Below, in pieces: positions 46,454 to 56,171 of a stretch of DNA of 64,000 nt; positions within the stretch are counted from its first letter, which is position 1; each line of letters starts with the position of its first letter. Source of the stretch: Adiantum capillus-veneris (Eukaryota; Streptophyta; Polypodiopsida; Polypodiales; Pteridaceae). The notes beneath the pieces are model-generated. The model had not been told where the DNA came from. It made no database searches and worked only from the letters and a program-made list of their open reading frames with translations. The stretch spans positions 37,793,239 through 37,857,238 of the forward strand of contig CM043966.1 of NCBI GenBank assembly GCA_014529385.2. The letters run 5' to 3'. The position numbers were made by a program, and so were the translations under genes.

Positions 46454-47270
46454 CTAGTAACGAATAATCCCTACACCAACCATGCATCAAGCAAATAGTG
46501 GACAACGATATTTCTTTTGTATACTGTATCGTTTTGAGCTCATTTAAATTTTCAATTTGTGTTAAACTATGGTTTAAGAATTATTCAAATGTAATGCATA
46601 ATGGTTTGAAATCCATGCTTATAAAAGTGCCATAAGCTAAGAGATAAACATTCTTAAGAACCTAATCCTGTGGTCATTCTATGAGTGTCCTAATCTTAAG
46701 TTTGATATCCATACTTAAAAGGCTAATGTTAATCTTTTGTAATCTAAGTTTTATTTTGTTCGAGAATGTTAGTAACGAATAATCCCTACACCAACCATGC
46801 ATCAAACAAATAGTGGACAACAATATTTCTTTTGTGTATTGTATAAGTTTGAGCTCATTTGAAGTTTCAATTTGTATTAAATTATAGGTTAAGCACTTAA
46901 TCCAAATGTAATGCATAATGGCTTGAAATCCATGCTTATAAAAATGTCATAAGCTAACAAATAAACATTCTTGAGAACCTATTCCTGTGGGCATTCTATA
47001 AGTGGCCGAATCTTAAGTTTAATGCCATTTCATTAATGTCATAAAGTAGTTTCAATCTCATTCTTCTAAATTTGAAAGGGGTAAGAACTTCTTGCTTTGA
47101 TCTAATTTCTTTCTAATGTGAATATTTCAATTAGTTGACATCTTTAATGGTATGTGTCCATTCTTGGTTATGTGATGAGAGTTTGTAATTAATTGTATGC
47201 TTGAATGTGTGAATGTGTTAGGGCTTTGAGTTCAATCTCACTTTCGTGGGACATGATTAAACTACCTTAA
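44176..47270 (+). repeat. Tandem monomer array, block 3
   Basis: Monomer boundaries at about 44702, 45284, 45861, 46452 and 46767 give spacings of 582, 577, 591 and 315 (deleted unit). Same landmarks as block 1. At 46407-46450 the purine box has expanded into a (GA)n run. Confidence 0.94.
46407..46450. repeat. (GA)n expansion in the monomer purine box
   Basis: About 22 GA units replace the AAGAGGGAGAGAA box at one monomer boundary. Confidence 0.95.
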
Positions 47271-48490
47271 TTTGCATGTCTTGATCGAACAAGTCAATTT
47301 CAATGCAATGAGTGTGTACTTTGGTCATAAATGCTTATGCTGATGATTATGCTTTTGCCATTAAAAAGATTGACAAGTTGGACTTTGGTGAATTTGATGT
47401 ATGTAGGTGTTGCTTGATTAGTTATTGGAGTTGTAGATTCATGGCTTATTTCTAAATACATTGATGAAGCATTCTTAAGAGAATTCTCTTATTGTATGCA
47501 TCTTATAAAACTCTTCACACACTTTTGTGTGATGCCTCTAAGATTTATACAAATGTTAGGGTTAGTTGTAGCATAAGTAAAATTCACAACTCAAAACAGA
47601 CAAAGATGGCACAAGAATCCGACTAGGGCTTGAAAACATTGAGTGCGAAAGTTTCATAGGGTGCATACAATAAGAGATTCCCTTAAGAGAATCCTTTATC
47701 GATATAAATAGAGATTAGCCATGAATTGCTAACTCTAACCACACTCTAAACATTAACCGAATAAAACCTACACACATCAAGTCTATCAAAGTCCGACTTG
47801 CCAATCTTCGAGAGTCGCAAGAGCACAATCATCAACACAAGTAATTTGATGAAAGCACATATTGCATTGAAGTTGGCCCCTTCTCATCATGTACCAATCA
47901 AAGTACTCTAATGATGTCACACACAAGTGACATCGAACAGAGTCTTAAAACCTTTACACACTTAAATATACAATCTCTAATCACATAACTGAGACTGCAC
48001 ACACACACTACACCAATCAAAAAAATTAGAGATGTCAACTAATTGAAATACTCACAATAGAAAGGAGTCAGTCAAGCAAGAAGTCATTACCTCTGTCAAA
48101 TCTCAATAATGAGAGTGTAAAACTATTTCATGACATTAATGAAATGTAGAGAAAGCAAAATCAATGAACAAAATGGAGATTAGATTAACAAAGCATAACC
48201 TACTCTAATTTGAAAAGATTAGCACTACCCTTTTAAGCATGAGCATTAAGCTCAAGACTAAGACATGCCCACAAAAGTGATACTAAAAAATGAGCCCTCA
48301 AGAATGAGGCTTGAAGCCTCTCTACACAACAAGCTTCCTAGAAAAAACATGGATTTCAAGCCTCTATGCATTATGATAAAATTAAGCTCACAACCATAGG
48401 ATATACAAATGTAAACCTAAAACTATATAAAACTAATAGGAAAAATTATAACATGTCCTCCTTTGCTTGGTGCATCTCTGGTGCATGTGT
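46767..48490. repeat. Long imperfect palindrome at the end of the array
   Basis: The left arm (about 46767-47525) is a partial monomer plus about 255 bp of new sequence. The right arm (about 47640-48490) has the same parts reversed and complemented. Clear matches: TCTCTTATTGTATGCA at 47485 against TGCATACAATAAGAGA at 47662; TCATGGCT near 47430 against AGCCATGA near 47716. The right arm then holds a reversed monomer (GTGACATCGAAC, CAACTAATTGAAATA, CATTAATGAAATGTA). Arms differ by many substitutions and small indels. The centre is about 110 bp. Confidence 0.85.
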
Positions 48491-48655
48491 TAGCCGTATA
48501 GCATGGATTTCAAGCCTCTATGCATTATGATTAAATTAAGCTCACAACCATAGGATATACAAATGTAAACCTAAAACTATATAAAACTAATAGGAAAAAT
48601 TATAACATGTCCTCCTTTGCTTGGTGCATCTCTGGTGCATGTGTTAGCCGTATAG
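48348..48655. repeat. 154-bp tandem duplication
   Basis: CATGGATTTCAAGCCTCTAT through TGTTAGCCGTATAG occurs at 48348-48501 and 48502-48655, with a single substitution noticed. Confidence 0.96.
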
Positions 48656-48839
48656 CCAGAGTAAAAGCCTAGCACACCATCAACTAGACAAGAGAAGGAA
48701 TGAGCACCAACTAGGAGGCATTGAGGTGGTGCACACTATCCTTCTTGCAACGTCATGTCTTTGAGTGCTGAGATTGTAGGAGATGTTGAGAAATGACATG
48801 CTCCTTTTTCTTCCTCCTTAATGTGGCATACTTCAAGAA

Positions 48840-49657
48840 TGAAAAGAAGTCCAAAATTCTAGTGGAGGCACTCACTATTGTTGATCCAAACCCTGTTTGG
48901 CAGAGAGACGTAAAATATGGCCATTCTGAATCAGAAACTGAAAAAGAGGATGCCCCCTTGGTAATTGAGGATGTGGAATTCAAGCAGATGCATAGCTTGA
49001 AAGCTTTGAGGATGCGTCCCATAACTGATGGTAGTGTGGATGGGAAAGCAGATTTTCATCTCTATGAACAGAGACAGACTTGTCGCCGCCAAGGAAAAAA
49101 GGGATTTATCACCTCCAAGAAAAAGTTGTCATGATTCTGGAAGGGAACTTGTAAAAGAGACACTGATGGGAGTGAAAGAAATTTTGAAGTTGCAGCAGGC
49201 TGAAGAGCCCAAAGAGGAGGACAAACAGTTGGAATGGGGTAAAGCCTTGGTACAAAAAAGAGAAGCTGAGTGTCAACGTGCTTAGCTGGAAGCTGAAACG
49301 GCAAAGCCGTTCGCTAGGACAAGAGATGATTGCAATGCTCAGAGAACAAATCTGGTGGGGGGACACCATGGCCCACCTGGTGAAGAAGAAAGTAGCCGAA
49401 CCTGTTCTAGTTGATTTGGGGGCCAGAGATGAAATGAACGAGTCTGGATTTGTAATTCCCCAAGAAATTCCAGCACACAGCTGGTTGAAGCGTGGTATTG
49501 TGCCCCCTCCAAATCGACATGGTATCAAGCCAGGGCGTCAGTTTTTGGAAAGGTGTTGATCGCAGTTCTGGATACGAGAGGGACATATACAAGAGACAAA
49601 ATGGAGAAGAAGGCTGAACAAGTAGAAGCTTTTCTATGGTCAGTGTCAGACATGTAA
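48840..49657 (+). pseudogene. BUD13: BUD13 (RES splicing complex) pseudogene
   Basis: BUD13/CWC26 is a subunit of the spliceosomal RES complex, in the nucleus. Homology is spread over three frames. N-terminal part: NPVWQ at about 48889 and PLVIEDVEFKQM at about 48956. A shortened middle has RDLSPPRKSCHDSG, the plant SPPR...HDS repeat type (about 49105). The conserved C-terminal region has QLEWGKALVQKREAE (about 49228), KPFARTRDD (about 49303), WWGDTMAHLVKKK (about 49351), ESGFVIPQEIPAHSWLKRG (about 49440) and NRHGIKPGR (about 49510). It ends GVDRSSGYERDIYKRQ and FLWSVSDM, stop at 49657. Frame changes occur near 49110, 49325, 49545 and 49610, with an in-frame stop at 49282. The body is about 0.8 kb, shorter than the family, with no intron seen. 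It looks like a decayed, possibly processed, copy, though no poly(A) remains. Confidence 0.85.
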
Positions 49658-49983
49658 AGTTCTATGCTTTTTAACACAACATACAAGACTTGCCTATGGA
49701 AGTTCCAAATGAGAAAACAGGATTCTTGTAAGAGCTGTGTGTTTTATCCCTACCTCCAAGCTCTTTTGAGGTGTTTTGATCTACAAGCATTGGTTGCTTA
49801 AGAACCACAAGACCTGATGTACATTCAACCCCAATTCACTGCACAAAACCACCTTTGTACATAATAAAAGAGGCACGTGGCAAGAAAATTTACAGTTATA
49901 CCCCAGCCAAGGAAAAATTAGAACGGCAAAGCTGTACAATGATGCAATGCAGAAGCCGAAGTCGTTTTATACAATGCTCTGGG
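49658..49983. other. Spacer between the BUD13 pseudogene and the HDAC exon
   Basis: Non-coding. It would hold the 3' untranslated region of the deacetylase exon on the minus strand. No poly(A) tail of the BUD13 copy is visible. Confidence 0.5.
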
Positions 49984-50284
49984 TCAAAGAGAGTGAATAG
50001 ATTTAATTTGATCTATTGCCTTTCTCACCACAAGAGAAGGCTCATCATATAAAATAGCGGGATTGTCCACTTGCGATGCCAAGCTGTTTTCGCCCAGAAA
50101 AGCACGGAATGTTTCAGAGACAGAGTCAGAGAGAGACTTTAAATTGTAACCACCTTCCAGGAAGAACACACAGCGACCTCCACAAAGCTCTCGAGCTAGA
50201 GATTTGATATTCGCTGCCAGCTGGTAAAATGTACCGGTTGTAAATTGCAGGCCTGCGAGAGGATCCAAAACGTGTCCATCGTAT
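49984..50284 (-). CDS. Terminal exon of a class II histone deacetylase (HDA14-like), partial gene
   Basis: The intact minus-strand exon encodes the last about 100 residues of a zinc-dependent histone deacetylase. It opens with YDGHVLDPLAGLQFTT, the usual [A]GYDxH..DPLAGL substrate-pocket segment. CVFFLEGGYNLKSL follows, holding the catalytic-site tyrosine of the GGY motif. It ends in KSIHSL with stop at 49984. The order and tail resemble plant class II enzymes of the Arabidopsis HDA14 type, which remove acetyl groups from lysines. A splice acceptor TTTATAG precedes the exon (50285 upward) and splits the Gly codon of GYD, so this is genomic and not processed. No earlier exon was found up to 64 kb. 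Either introns are very long or the exon is stranded. Confidence 0.85.
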
Positions 50285-51589
50285 CTATAAAGAGCTTATC
50301 ATACTCAGTGACTTCAAGTAGAGTGCAATATATATTTATATGTAGCAATCTAACACGTATTTCACAATCCTTAATAGCACAAAGATGCAATTATCAGAGA
50401 CTGCAAGAGACTTCAGTTAAAGTGCTTTAAGGACCCTGAGAATGATAATATGAGATTTTTCCTTGAGAGATTTGGTGTCATAAAAGTATGCCTTGCATCA
50501 CTGTCAGCATTAACAACACAAAAGTAGAGCTTGTTTAAATTTAATCCACTGAAACAAAAGGCTAGTTTGGCTTTAAAATTATTTTGTGATTGAATATTTT
50601 TCTTTGTTTGGTAGCCTCTGTCGCCATAAGACGACATGACAAGGATAACAAGAGATGTTTTTCTAAAGAGCATGGATGTCATGAAATATGACTTGCATCA
50701 CTGCACAAAAAGTAGAATTAGCTTCTTGCCATGAAACCGATGGGACTCTCTCTTCAAAGCACATCTTCATGGGCTCTTGGATTGGATGTTGGAATATTCA
50801 AAGATACAATCAAGGGAAGAGACACTATCTTTAGACTTCTACAAAAAGAACAGCACCACCTAATGATACATTGCATAGAGTTGAGCGTAACAGGTGGGAG
50901 TAAGAAAGGCTTGGGGATGATGTACTTTTGAGGACTTGCACCCTATCATTCAAGTAGTATAGAAAGACGAGAGAGCACTGTATATGTGGGTTCTGATAGG
51001 TTGGCATTCTCTAAGAGATGGAACAGATGCCTCAAAATGAATAGAGCTAGCAAAGGGTCTCCCAAGATAAGAGGAGAACTTTTGAAGAACATTGGGAGCT
51101 CTAAACAGTGCTGGTAACCTTGGAAGGTTAACTTTCACTGATAATGGGACAGCTTGCACCTAGCTCAAAACCAGCCTTGTAATTATCTTCGTACCATGGG
51201 GCAAGATCATTAGCCTCTCACCAAGAGGAGAGCATGCCAAAAGGGAAAAGGCATGGATTTCTATAGAGAAAACAATGCCAACAACACCTCTGCTCATCAA
51301 AAATGACCTTATCAATACCTGCTTCCTGGAAATTCAGTGAAAGCATCCAATCAGTCTGGCAATACAGCCTCTCTGAGAGAATTTCAGTGTCCGATTGTCA
51401 AGTGACTCTGAAACCTCACCATTGTCAAGTTAATCTTTGCCTGCTGTGCCTTTGGCAGATTTTCTTGTTTGCTCAAGGGAAGAAGAAAGTAGATGAATAG
51501 TACATTCCATTTAGGCAATCTAAAGCAAATACCACATCAATAACGGTGTGGTGGGGCATTGAGAGGGTTGGTTGGGAACACATTGATGC

Positions 51590-51590
<1 letters not shown>
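50285..51590. other. Possible HDAC intron or unassigned sequence
   Basis: Starts at the acceptor of the deacetylase exon. No further deacetylase exon (such as the DVHHGNGT or GEGxxxN regions) was recognised on the minus strand. Short open stretches show no domain. Confidence 0.4.

Positions 51591-51639
<49 letters not shown>
51591..51639. repeat. (CT)n microsatellite
   Basis: About 24 TC units. Confidence 0.97.
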
Positions 51640-51642
<3 letters not shown>

Positions 51643-52380
51643 CACTTACTGGAGATTGGTCCAGATATGCTGATCACTGGATACTTGCAACCCATTCCTG
51701 ATCTAAGACTCCAGGTCCCTTACGGATTGGGTAACTGAGCGTCACAGAGGCTGCATCATTTGAGGAAAAGCCTACTTTTACAAAGCATGGGATGCCATGG
51801 GTGCCTTTTCCAAATTTTCACCTCATGACATTGATATTGGAAATTTACAAGGAGAAGCTGTACAATGGACTAGTGTTGAGCACTACTACCAGGTCTATGT
51901 TTTAGCTTGACATGTATTATTGAACGCCTCTCTCCACTCGCGCGTAACCTGCAGCCCCCTCCCATCGAATAATTTGCAGGCAATGCGCAACCCACAGCGC
52001 GCCCCCCCACTGCCCAACAATTTCCGCTCCCCTTCCCCCCCAGTGCAGGTTTTTGAGAAAACAGAGTTTGAAAACGGTTTTTTTCAGCCCTGCAGGAAAA
52101 CAGAAATTGCAAGCAGAATTTACAGAAAATTCGAAAATTCGAAAATTGCAGCATTGGCAGTTGCAGAAAGCGGGACCTTGTCTTGACTTGCAGAAATTGT
52201 AGGAAGTGCAAATGTATGCCATGTATGCTTAAAGTGGGAGAACATTTAATACATAATGTGGTGCGTGTAGTGTGGTCTCCTACTACCGTCGCAAATCTCC
52301 CTCTCGTTTTTTATGGCGACCAAGCACGAGGAAACAAAATGATAAGCTCGACCACTTAGAGGATGTAGTTCAAAAAAGAA
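51640..52380. other. Unassigned; possible 5' leader of the plus-strand LINE
   Basis: 51930-52050 is C-rich (CGCGCGTAACCTGCAGCCCC, GCGCGCCCCCCCACTGCCC), distinct from its surroundings and directly upstream of LINE ORF1. LINE 5' leaders are often GC-rich, as in the LINE at 20 kb. No domain is encoded. Confidence 0.35.
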
Positions 52381-53201
52381 ATGACCGAAACCATTAACAA
52401 GATCAACCGCAACTTATTGGGCACAATAAAAATGCTCGACGAACGCGTGTTGGCCCAAGAAAGCAAGATAACTACATTGGGAGATCGTGTGACGGCCTAA
52501 GGCGAAGAGATTGCGTCACTCAAGAGAGAGCTCGTTGAGGCACGATCACGAAATACACTTGGAGGAGGAGAATTGCAACCTTCAGTAATAGAACAGCTCA
52601 ACACGATCAAAGAGCAAGTGCGAGCCATCAAAGAGGGGGAAGAGCAGCACAAAGAAATGACAACCTCTTGGGTGGACATTATTAGAAAGACTCAATAGAA
52701 GGCAGATGACGCCGAGAAATGGATTGAGGTTGCCAAGAAAGGGAAAAGCAAGGTAACAACAACGTCCACACCCACCATAATTAACTTGAGACTAGAAGAG
52801 GAGCAAAGAAGGCGTGTGCGCTCTCTACATGTGAGAATTTGCGGCCTTAAAGACAAAGATAATATGGACGAAGAGGTAAAAGAACTCATCCTTTTAAGGG
52901 GGTTCATGAGCCGATGCACTCAAGAGCTTGGAGAGTGGGCAACAAGAAAAATGGGAGCAAGGGGGAAACCTCGAAAGAAAGGGCACTCATCCTTCGTTTT
53001 TCCTCCATGGAAGCGAAGGACTTTTTGAAGAAGAGACCAACTCTTAAGAAAACGGACATCTTTCTCGGGGATGATCTTACCCTCTCAGAGATCGCTCATA
53101 TGCAGGAGGTAATGCCAGATATTAGAGCGGCAAGGGAAAAAGGTAAGATTGCTTTTTACCGAGATGGAAGAGTGGTGATATTGGAGCCACACTTCACATG
53201 A
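52381..53201 (+). pseudogene. L1-like LINE ORF1
   Basis: One frame from ATG 52381 to 53028 has stops at 52498 and 52696, then a frame change to 53201. The N-terminal half is rich in Glu, Lys, Gln and Leu and predicts coiled coil (about 52381-52720). RVRSLHVRICGLKDKDN (about 52810) resembles the start of the RRM-like domain of L1 ORF1. ALILRFSSMEAKDFLKKR (about 52984), IFLGDDLTLSE and AREKGKIAFYRDG (about 53130-53170) resemble its C-terminal domain. The ORF1 protein would form trimers on LINE RNA. Family assignment rests on domain order more than strong identity. Confidence 0.65.
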
Positions 53202-53204
53202 CGG

Positions 53205-53585
53205 TGTGAGACCTATGGGACCACGCTCAAAGTTGCTACCTGGAATTGTAATGGATCTATGCGTCTTGATGTGGGTGCTTTTGAGGAAAGTTTTAGTGGA
53301 AGAGACATCATCTTCTACTCTGAGACACATCAGGCCCTTGGGTAGTCTATGCCTCACATTAGTGGATACAGATGGGAGACTGCCTGTAGACAGGAGACAC
53401 GATCAGAGCACAGAGGGCGGGGCTCAGGAGGAGTGGCAATGTTATTCAGGAAGGAGTTGCAGCCATTGATACATATAGCTCGCAGGGATGAGCAATCTAG
53501 GTACATGTGGGTGAGATTGAGAGCAAAAACAGACAGATATCTTTACATTGCTATTTGCTACTTTCCCCCGAGTACGTCAGTGTAT
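53205..53585 (+). pseudogene. LINE ORF2 N-terminus: AP-like endonuclease, truncated
   Basis: KVATWNCNGSMRLDVGAF (about 53230) matches the endonuclease start (W..NG). DIIFYSETHQALG (about 53309) carries the catalytic ETH motif. After frame changes, GRGSGGVAMLFRKELQP (about 53416) and YLYIAICYFPPS (about 53539) match the GG[V/I]A and [F/Y]..YxPP motifs of the family. The later SDH motif, RT and C-terminus are missing. Stops at 53203 and 53344 and the 3' loss make it non-functional. Confidence 0.75.
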
Positions 53586-53589
53586 TAAG

Positions 53590-53940
53590 GTTTGGTCGAG
53601 GGGTGATGGTTGGATAGGGCGAGAGGGGAGAGGTGAAGGTGGGTAGAAGCGGGTGAATAGAGACGAGGGTAAGGGGGAGGGGTGAGGGCTGGGTATAGGG
53701 GACGAGGGGTTAGGGGGCCAGAGGTAGATAGGGGACGAGGGGTTAGGGGGCCAGAGGTAGATAGGGGGGTGAGGGGTAAATAGGGGCGGGCAGGGGCGAG
53801 GGGTGGTGAGGGGTAGGGACTAAGGGCGAGGGGTGGGTGGGGGGGCGAGGGGGAGGGATTAGGGGCGAGGGTTGGTTGGGGGGGCGAGTGCAGCAGGTAG
53901 GGCGAGCAGATAGGATAGGGGGGCTAGGGTTAGGGTAGAG
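53590..53940 (+). repeat. G-rich minisatellite
   Basis: GA/GT-rich, almost free of C-runs on +. Repeated units are GACGAGGGGTTAGGGGG plus CCAGAGGTAGATAGG (two adjacent copies near 53700-53765) and GGTGGGTGGGGGGGCGAG-like units. Many GGG runs at short spacing make G-quadruplexes likely. TTAGGG-like words occur but no regular plant telomere repeat. Confidence 0.9.
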
Positions 53941-54013
53941 TAGGTTTTAACGTCCTAGGAACAATACCAAGAAAAATCAAAGATCTATCCGACGAGAGTT
54001 GAACCTCGGACGT

Positions 54014-54106
54014 TGAACAAATCCACAAGGACAGAGAGGCAGTAGAGACAGTAGAGACGAGATTTCCTTTTAACAAATCCACAAGGACAGAGAGGCAGTA
54101 GAGACA
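54014..54106. repeat. 59-bp direct repeat
   Basis: AACAAATCCACAAGGACAGA through GGCAGTAGAGAC occurs at 54014 and 54073, followed by GA/ATA-rich simple sequence to about 54165. It lies 3' of the gypsy integrase, where the 3' LTR is expected. Confidence 0.92.
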
Positions 54107-54165
54107 AAGAGACACAAAGATAGAGATACATAGAGATATAGATAGAGACATAGAGACAGAAACAA

Positions 54166-54447
54166 GAGGATGACAATCCAATCTATGAGTGAATTCAAAT
54201 AATTAAAACGAACAAGCTCGATCATAGTAGGACTCCAAAAACCAAATTATATCAATGAGATAAGAGCAAAATGGACGCACGTAGTAAAAGTAGGAGAATT
54301 TTAGAGCTAACACTGATTACAATTGAGATGAGAACTGACATGAGGAAGACTTAAGAAGAGGGAAAAATGGAAAGCTAGAGAGAGCTGAGGAGGGGATAGT
54401 CATATGGTTGTTGGTGGGAGGGATACCATCACCAGATTTCTAAAGAG
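54166..54447 (-). other. Presumed 3' non-coding region of the minus-strand gypsy element
   Basis: Downstream of the integrase on the minus strand. No LTR pair can be matched because the other end lies outside the window. No gene seen. Confidence 0.4.
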
Positions 54448-54917
54448 TCAGGGCAAGTGATAGCACTTGATTCTGGATCCATTTACCAGCGGCAAGGAAA
54501 CATCTTCTAGAGTGACTAACTGGACAGCTCCCTGTGGCAAAATCTCTTGTACCATGAATGGCCCTTGGACCAACTTCTTAGCTTTTTTCAGATACTTAGC
54601 TTGATAGAGTAGCACTAGTGTCCCTTGCGTTATTTTCGGCTTTCTTAGATGGCGATCATGCCACGCTTTGCGACGAAGTTGCTCGGCTTGCAGAGCATGT
54701 GAAGCTAACATCTTGCTTTCTTCTAACTTCGAGAGACGAGGGGTTTGTTGAAGCAATACCCGCTGTTACGTAAACGCTTCCCACTCTTGCTGAGCCTGAG
54801 TTGAATTCGTATGGTGCAAGTGCTTCTAAACCGAAAGCTCGCTGGAATGGGTTGTGGTTAGTGGTTGCTTTGAAGGAGGTGCGATAAGCCCAGACTGTGC
54901 CGAGGATAGCTTTGAGC
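54448..54917 (-). pseudogene. Integrase C-terminal region
   Basis: Minus strand 54756-54448: ASHALQAEQLRRKAWHDRHLR, then GTLVLLYQAKYLKKAKKL, GPFMVQEILPQGAVQL and GSRIKCYHL. This is the usual GPY/F-like tail of gypsy integrase, where the element polyprotein ends. A frame change separates it from the core. Confidence 0.82.
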
Positions 54918-55826
54918 TCAAGAAGTTGGATGCAGGTGATAAGCTTTCTTGAGAAGTGCGATTAGCACTTTGTTAGTGCTCTCGGCTTGCCCATTTTCTC
55001 TGGGATAGTAAGAGCAAGATTTGCAATGAAAAATCTTGTAGTTCATGAGGAGTGTGGAGATCAAGTCGTTGATGAAATGACTACCTCTATCACTTGTGAT
55101 TTCCAGAGGGCACCCAAACCTGCAAAAAATGTTTTCATACAAAAATTTTGCGACAGTGGCTGCTGTACAGTCGATGGTAGCCACTACCTCGGCCCACTTG
55201 GTTGCATAATCCATTGCTACAGGGAGATACTTACGATTGCCGCGTTGAGTAGGTGGAGCAATTGGACCAACAAAGTCCAAGCCCCAGCGCTCAAAGGGCA
55301 ACCAACCACGCCATAGATACCTGCAGAGGGCGGTTGGATTGCTTGCTAGGCTTGGGCGCACATCGTTGACAGACATCACAAATCTTGACATGAGCAATAG
55401 CATCTCTGAATAGATAGGGCCACCATAAGCCTGTGTCTGAAAGATTTTTTGCGTCGTGATGTGACAAGGGTAATGGCCACCTGTAGGAGGACAACTGTGT
55501 GCATCTTCCAGAATGTGGTCCACTTCATGAGGGGAGACGCACCTGCGCAGCACACCATCTGGCCCAGATTTATAGAGCTGTCCGCCAATCAGAGAGAAAG
55601 GTTTAGACTTCAGCAAGAGTCTTCTTTTTTGCAAGGGAGAAGCATTCTCAGGATATAGGCCAGTAGAGAGCAGATGTAACACATCTCCATACCATTCCGG
55701 GGTCGTGTCGACCTTAAAGAGATGACTATCCGGAAAGTCATCATCAACCCCGGTATCTGGCTTACCCGTGTGTATGCGAGAGAGGTGGTAGGCCATGACG
55801 TGTTGCTTGCTTGGACCGAGAACCAC
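54918..55826 (-). pseudogene. Ty3/gypsy integrase core
   Basis: An open 302-codon frame. It covers the end of RNase H (VLGPSKQHVMAYHLSR), a zinc-binding region with a local frame change (a second frame, 55494-55291, gives HHDAKNLSDTGLWWPYLF and CDVCQRC), and the integrase core. The core has GLDFVGPI (first Asp, about 55290), EITSDRGSHFIND (second Asp, about 55095) and YYPRENGQAESTNK (Glu, about 54990). The DD35E triad is complete. The frame ends at 54918. It inserts element cDNA. Confidence 0.92.
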
Positions 55827-55841
55827 ATCGAAATCAAATTC

Positions 55842-56171
55842 CTAGAATATCAGTAGCCACCTCCAGAATCTTCCTGCAACTTGGGGTTTATTCAGAAGAT
55901 ACCGCAGCGCATGATAATCCATGATGATAGTGAAGTGAACCCCTAACAAGTAATGACGAAACTTTTGTAAAGAATACACCATAGCCAAACCTTCCCTTTC
56001 TGTGGTGCTGTAGTTGCGCTTAGTCGCTTTTTTGAGTAGGCGACTGGCATAGTGGACTGGGCGATCTAGGTCGAACTCCTTGCTAGGCTGAGTCAAGACC
56101 ACGCTGACCAGCATCAGTATGGACATGAAAAGGAGTGGACCAATCAGGAGCAACTAAAATAGGTGCCTCCG
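55842..56171 (-). pseudogene. pol: Ty3/gypsy RNase H
   Basis: An open 103-codon piece after a frame change: RPVHYASRLLKKATKRNYSTTEREGLAMVYSLQKFRHYLLG, then FTIIMDYHALRYLLNKP. This is the RNase H segment with the Glu (TEREGLA) and an Asp (MDYHAL). The first catalytic Asp segment (usually DAS..G.G) lies at about 56130-56100 and is diverged. It would degrade the RNA of the RNA-DNA hybrid. Confidence 0.85.

Larger units (their letters stand above)
52381..53585 (+). mobile_element. L1-like LINE, 5' part only (ORF1 and start of ORF2)
   Basis: ORF1 with coiled coil and C-terminal nucleic-acid-binding region is followed by the N-terminal half of an AP-like endonuclease. No reverse transcriptase and no poly(A) are present. 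The element runs into a G-rich minisatellite at about 53590. It is unrelated in sequence to the minus-strand LINE of this window. Confidence 0.75.

Noticed and set aside
29536-47270. CRISPR-like or gene-cluster repeat
   Set aside because: Units are about 590 bp, contiguous and non-coding in a plant genome; they are a tandem monomer array.
51870-52222. Overlapping minus-strand frames of about 100-113 codons
   Set aside because: Located in C-rich presumed LINE leader; two frames open at once with no domain or splice context, and not part of the HDAC gene by motif.
53690-53935. Interstitial telomere repeat
   Set aside because: Words such as GGTTAGGG occur, but there is no regular TTTAGGG array; it is a general G-rich minisatellite.
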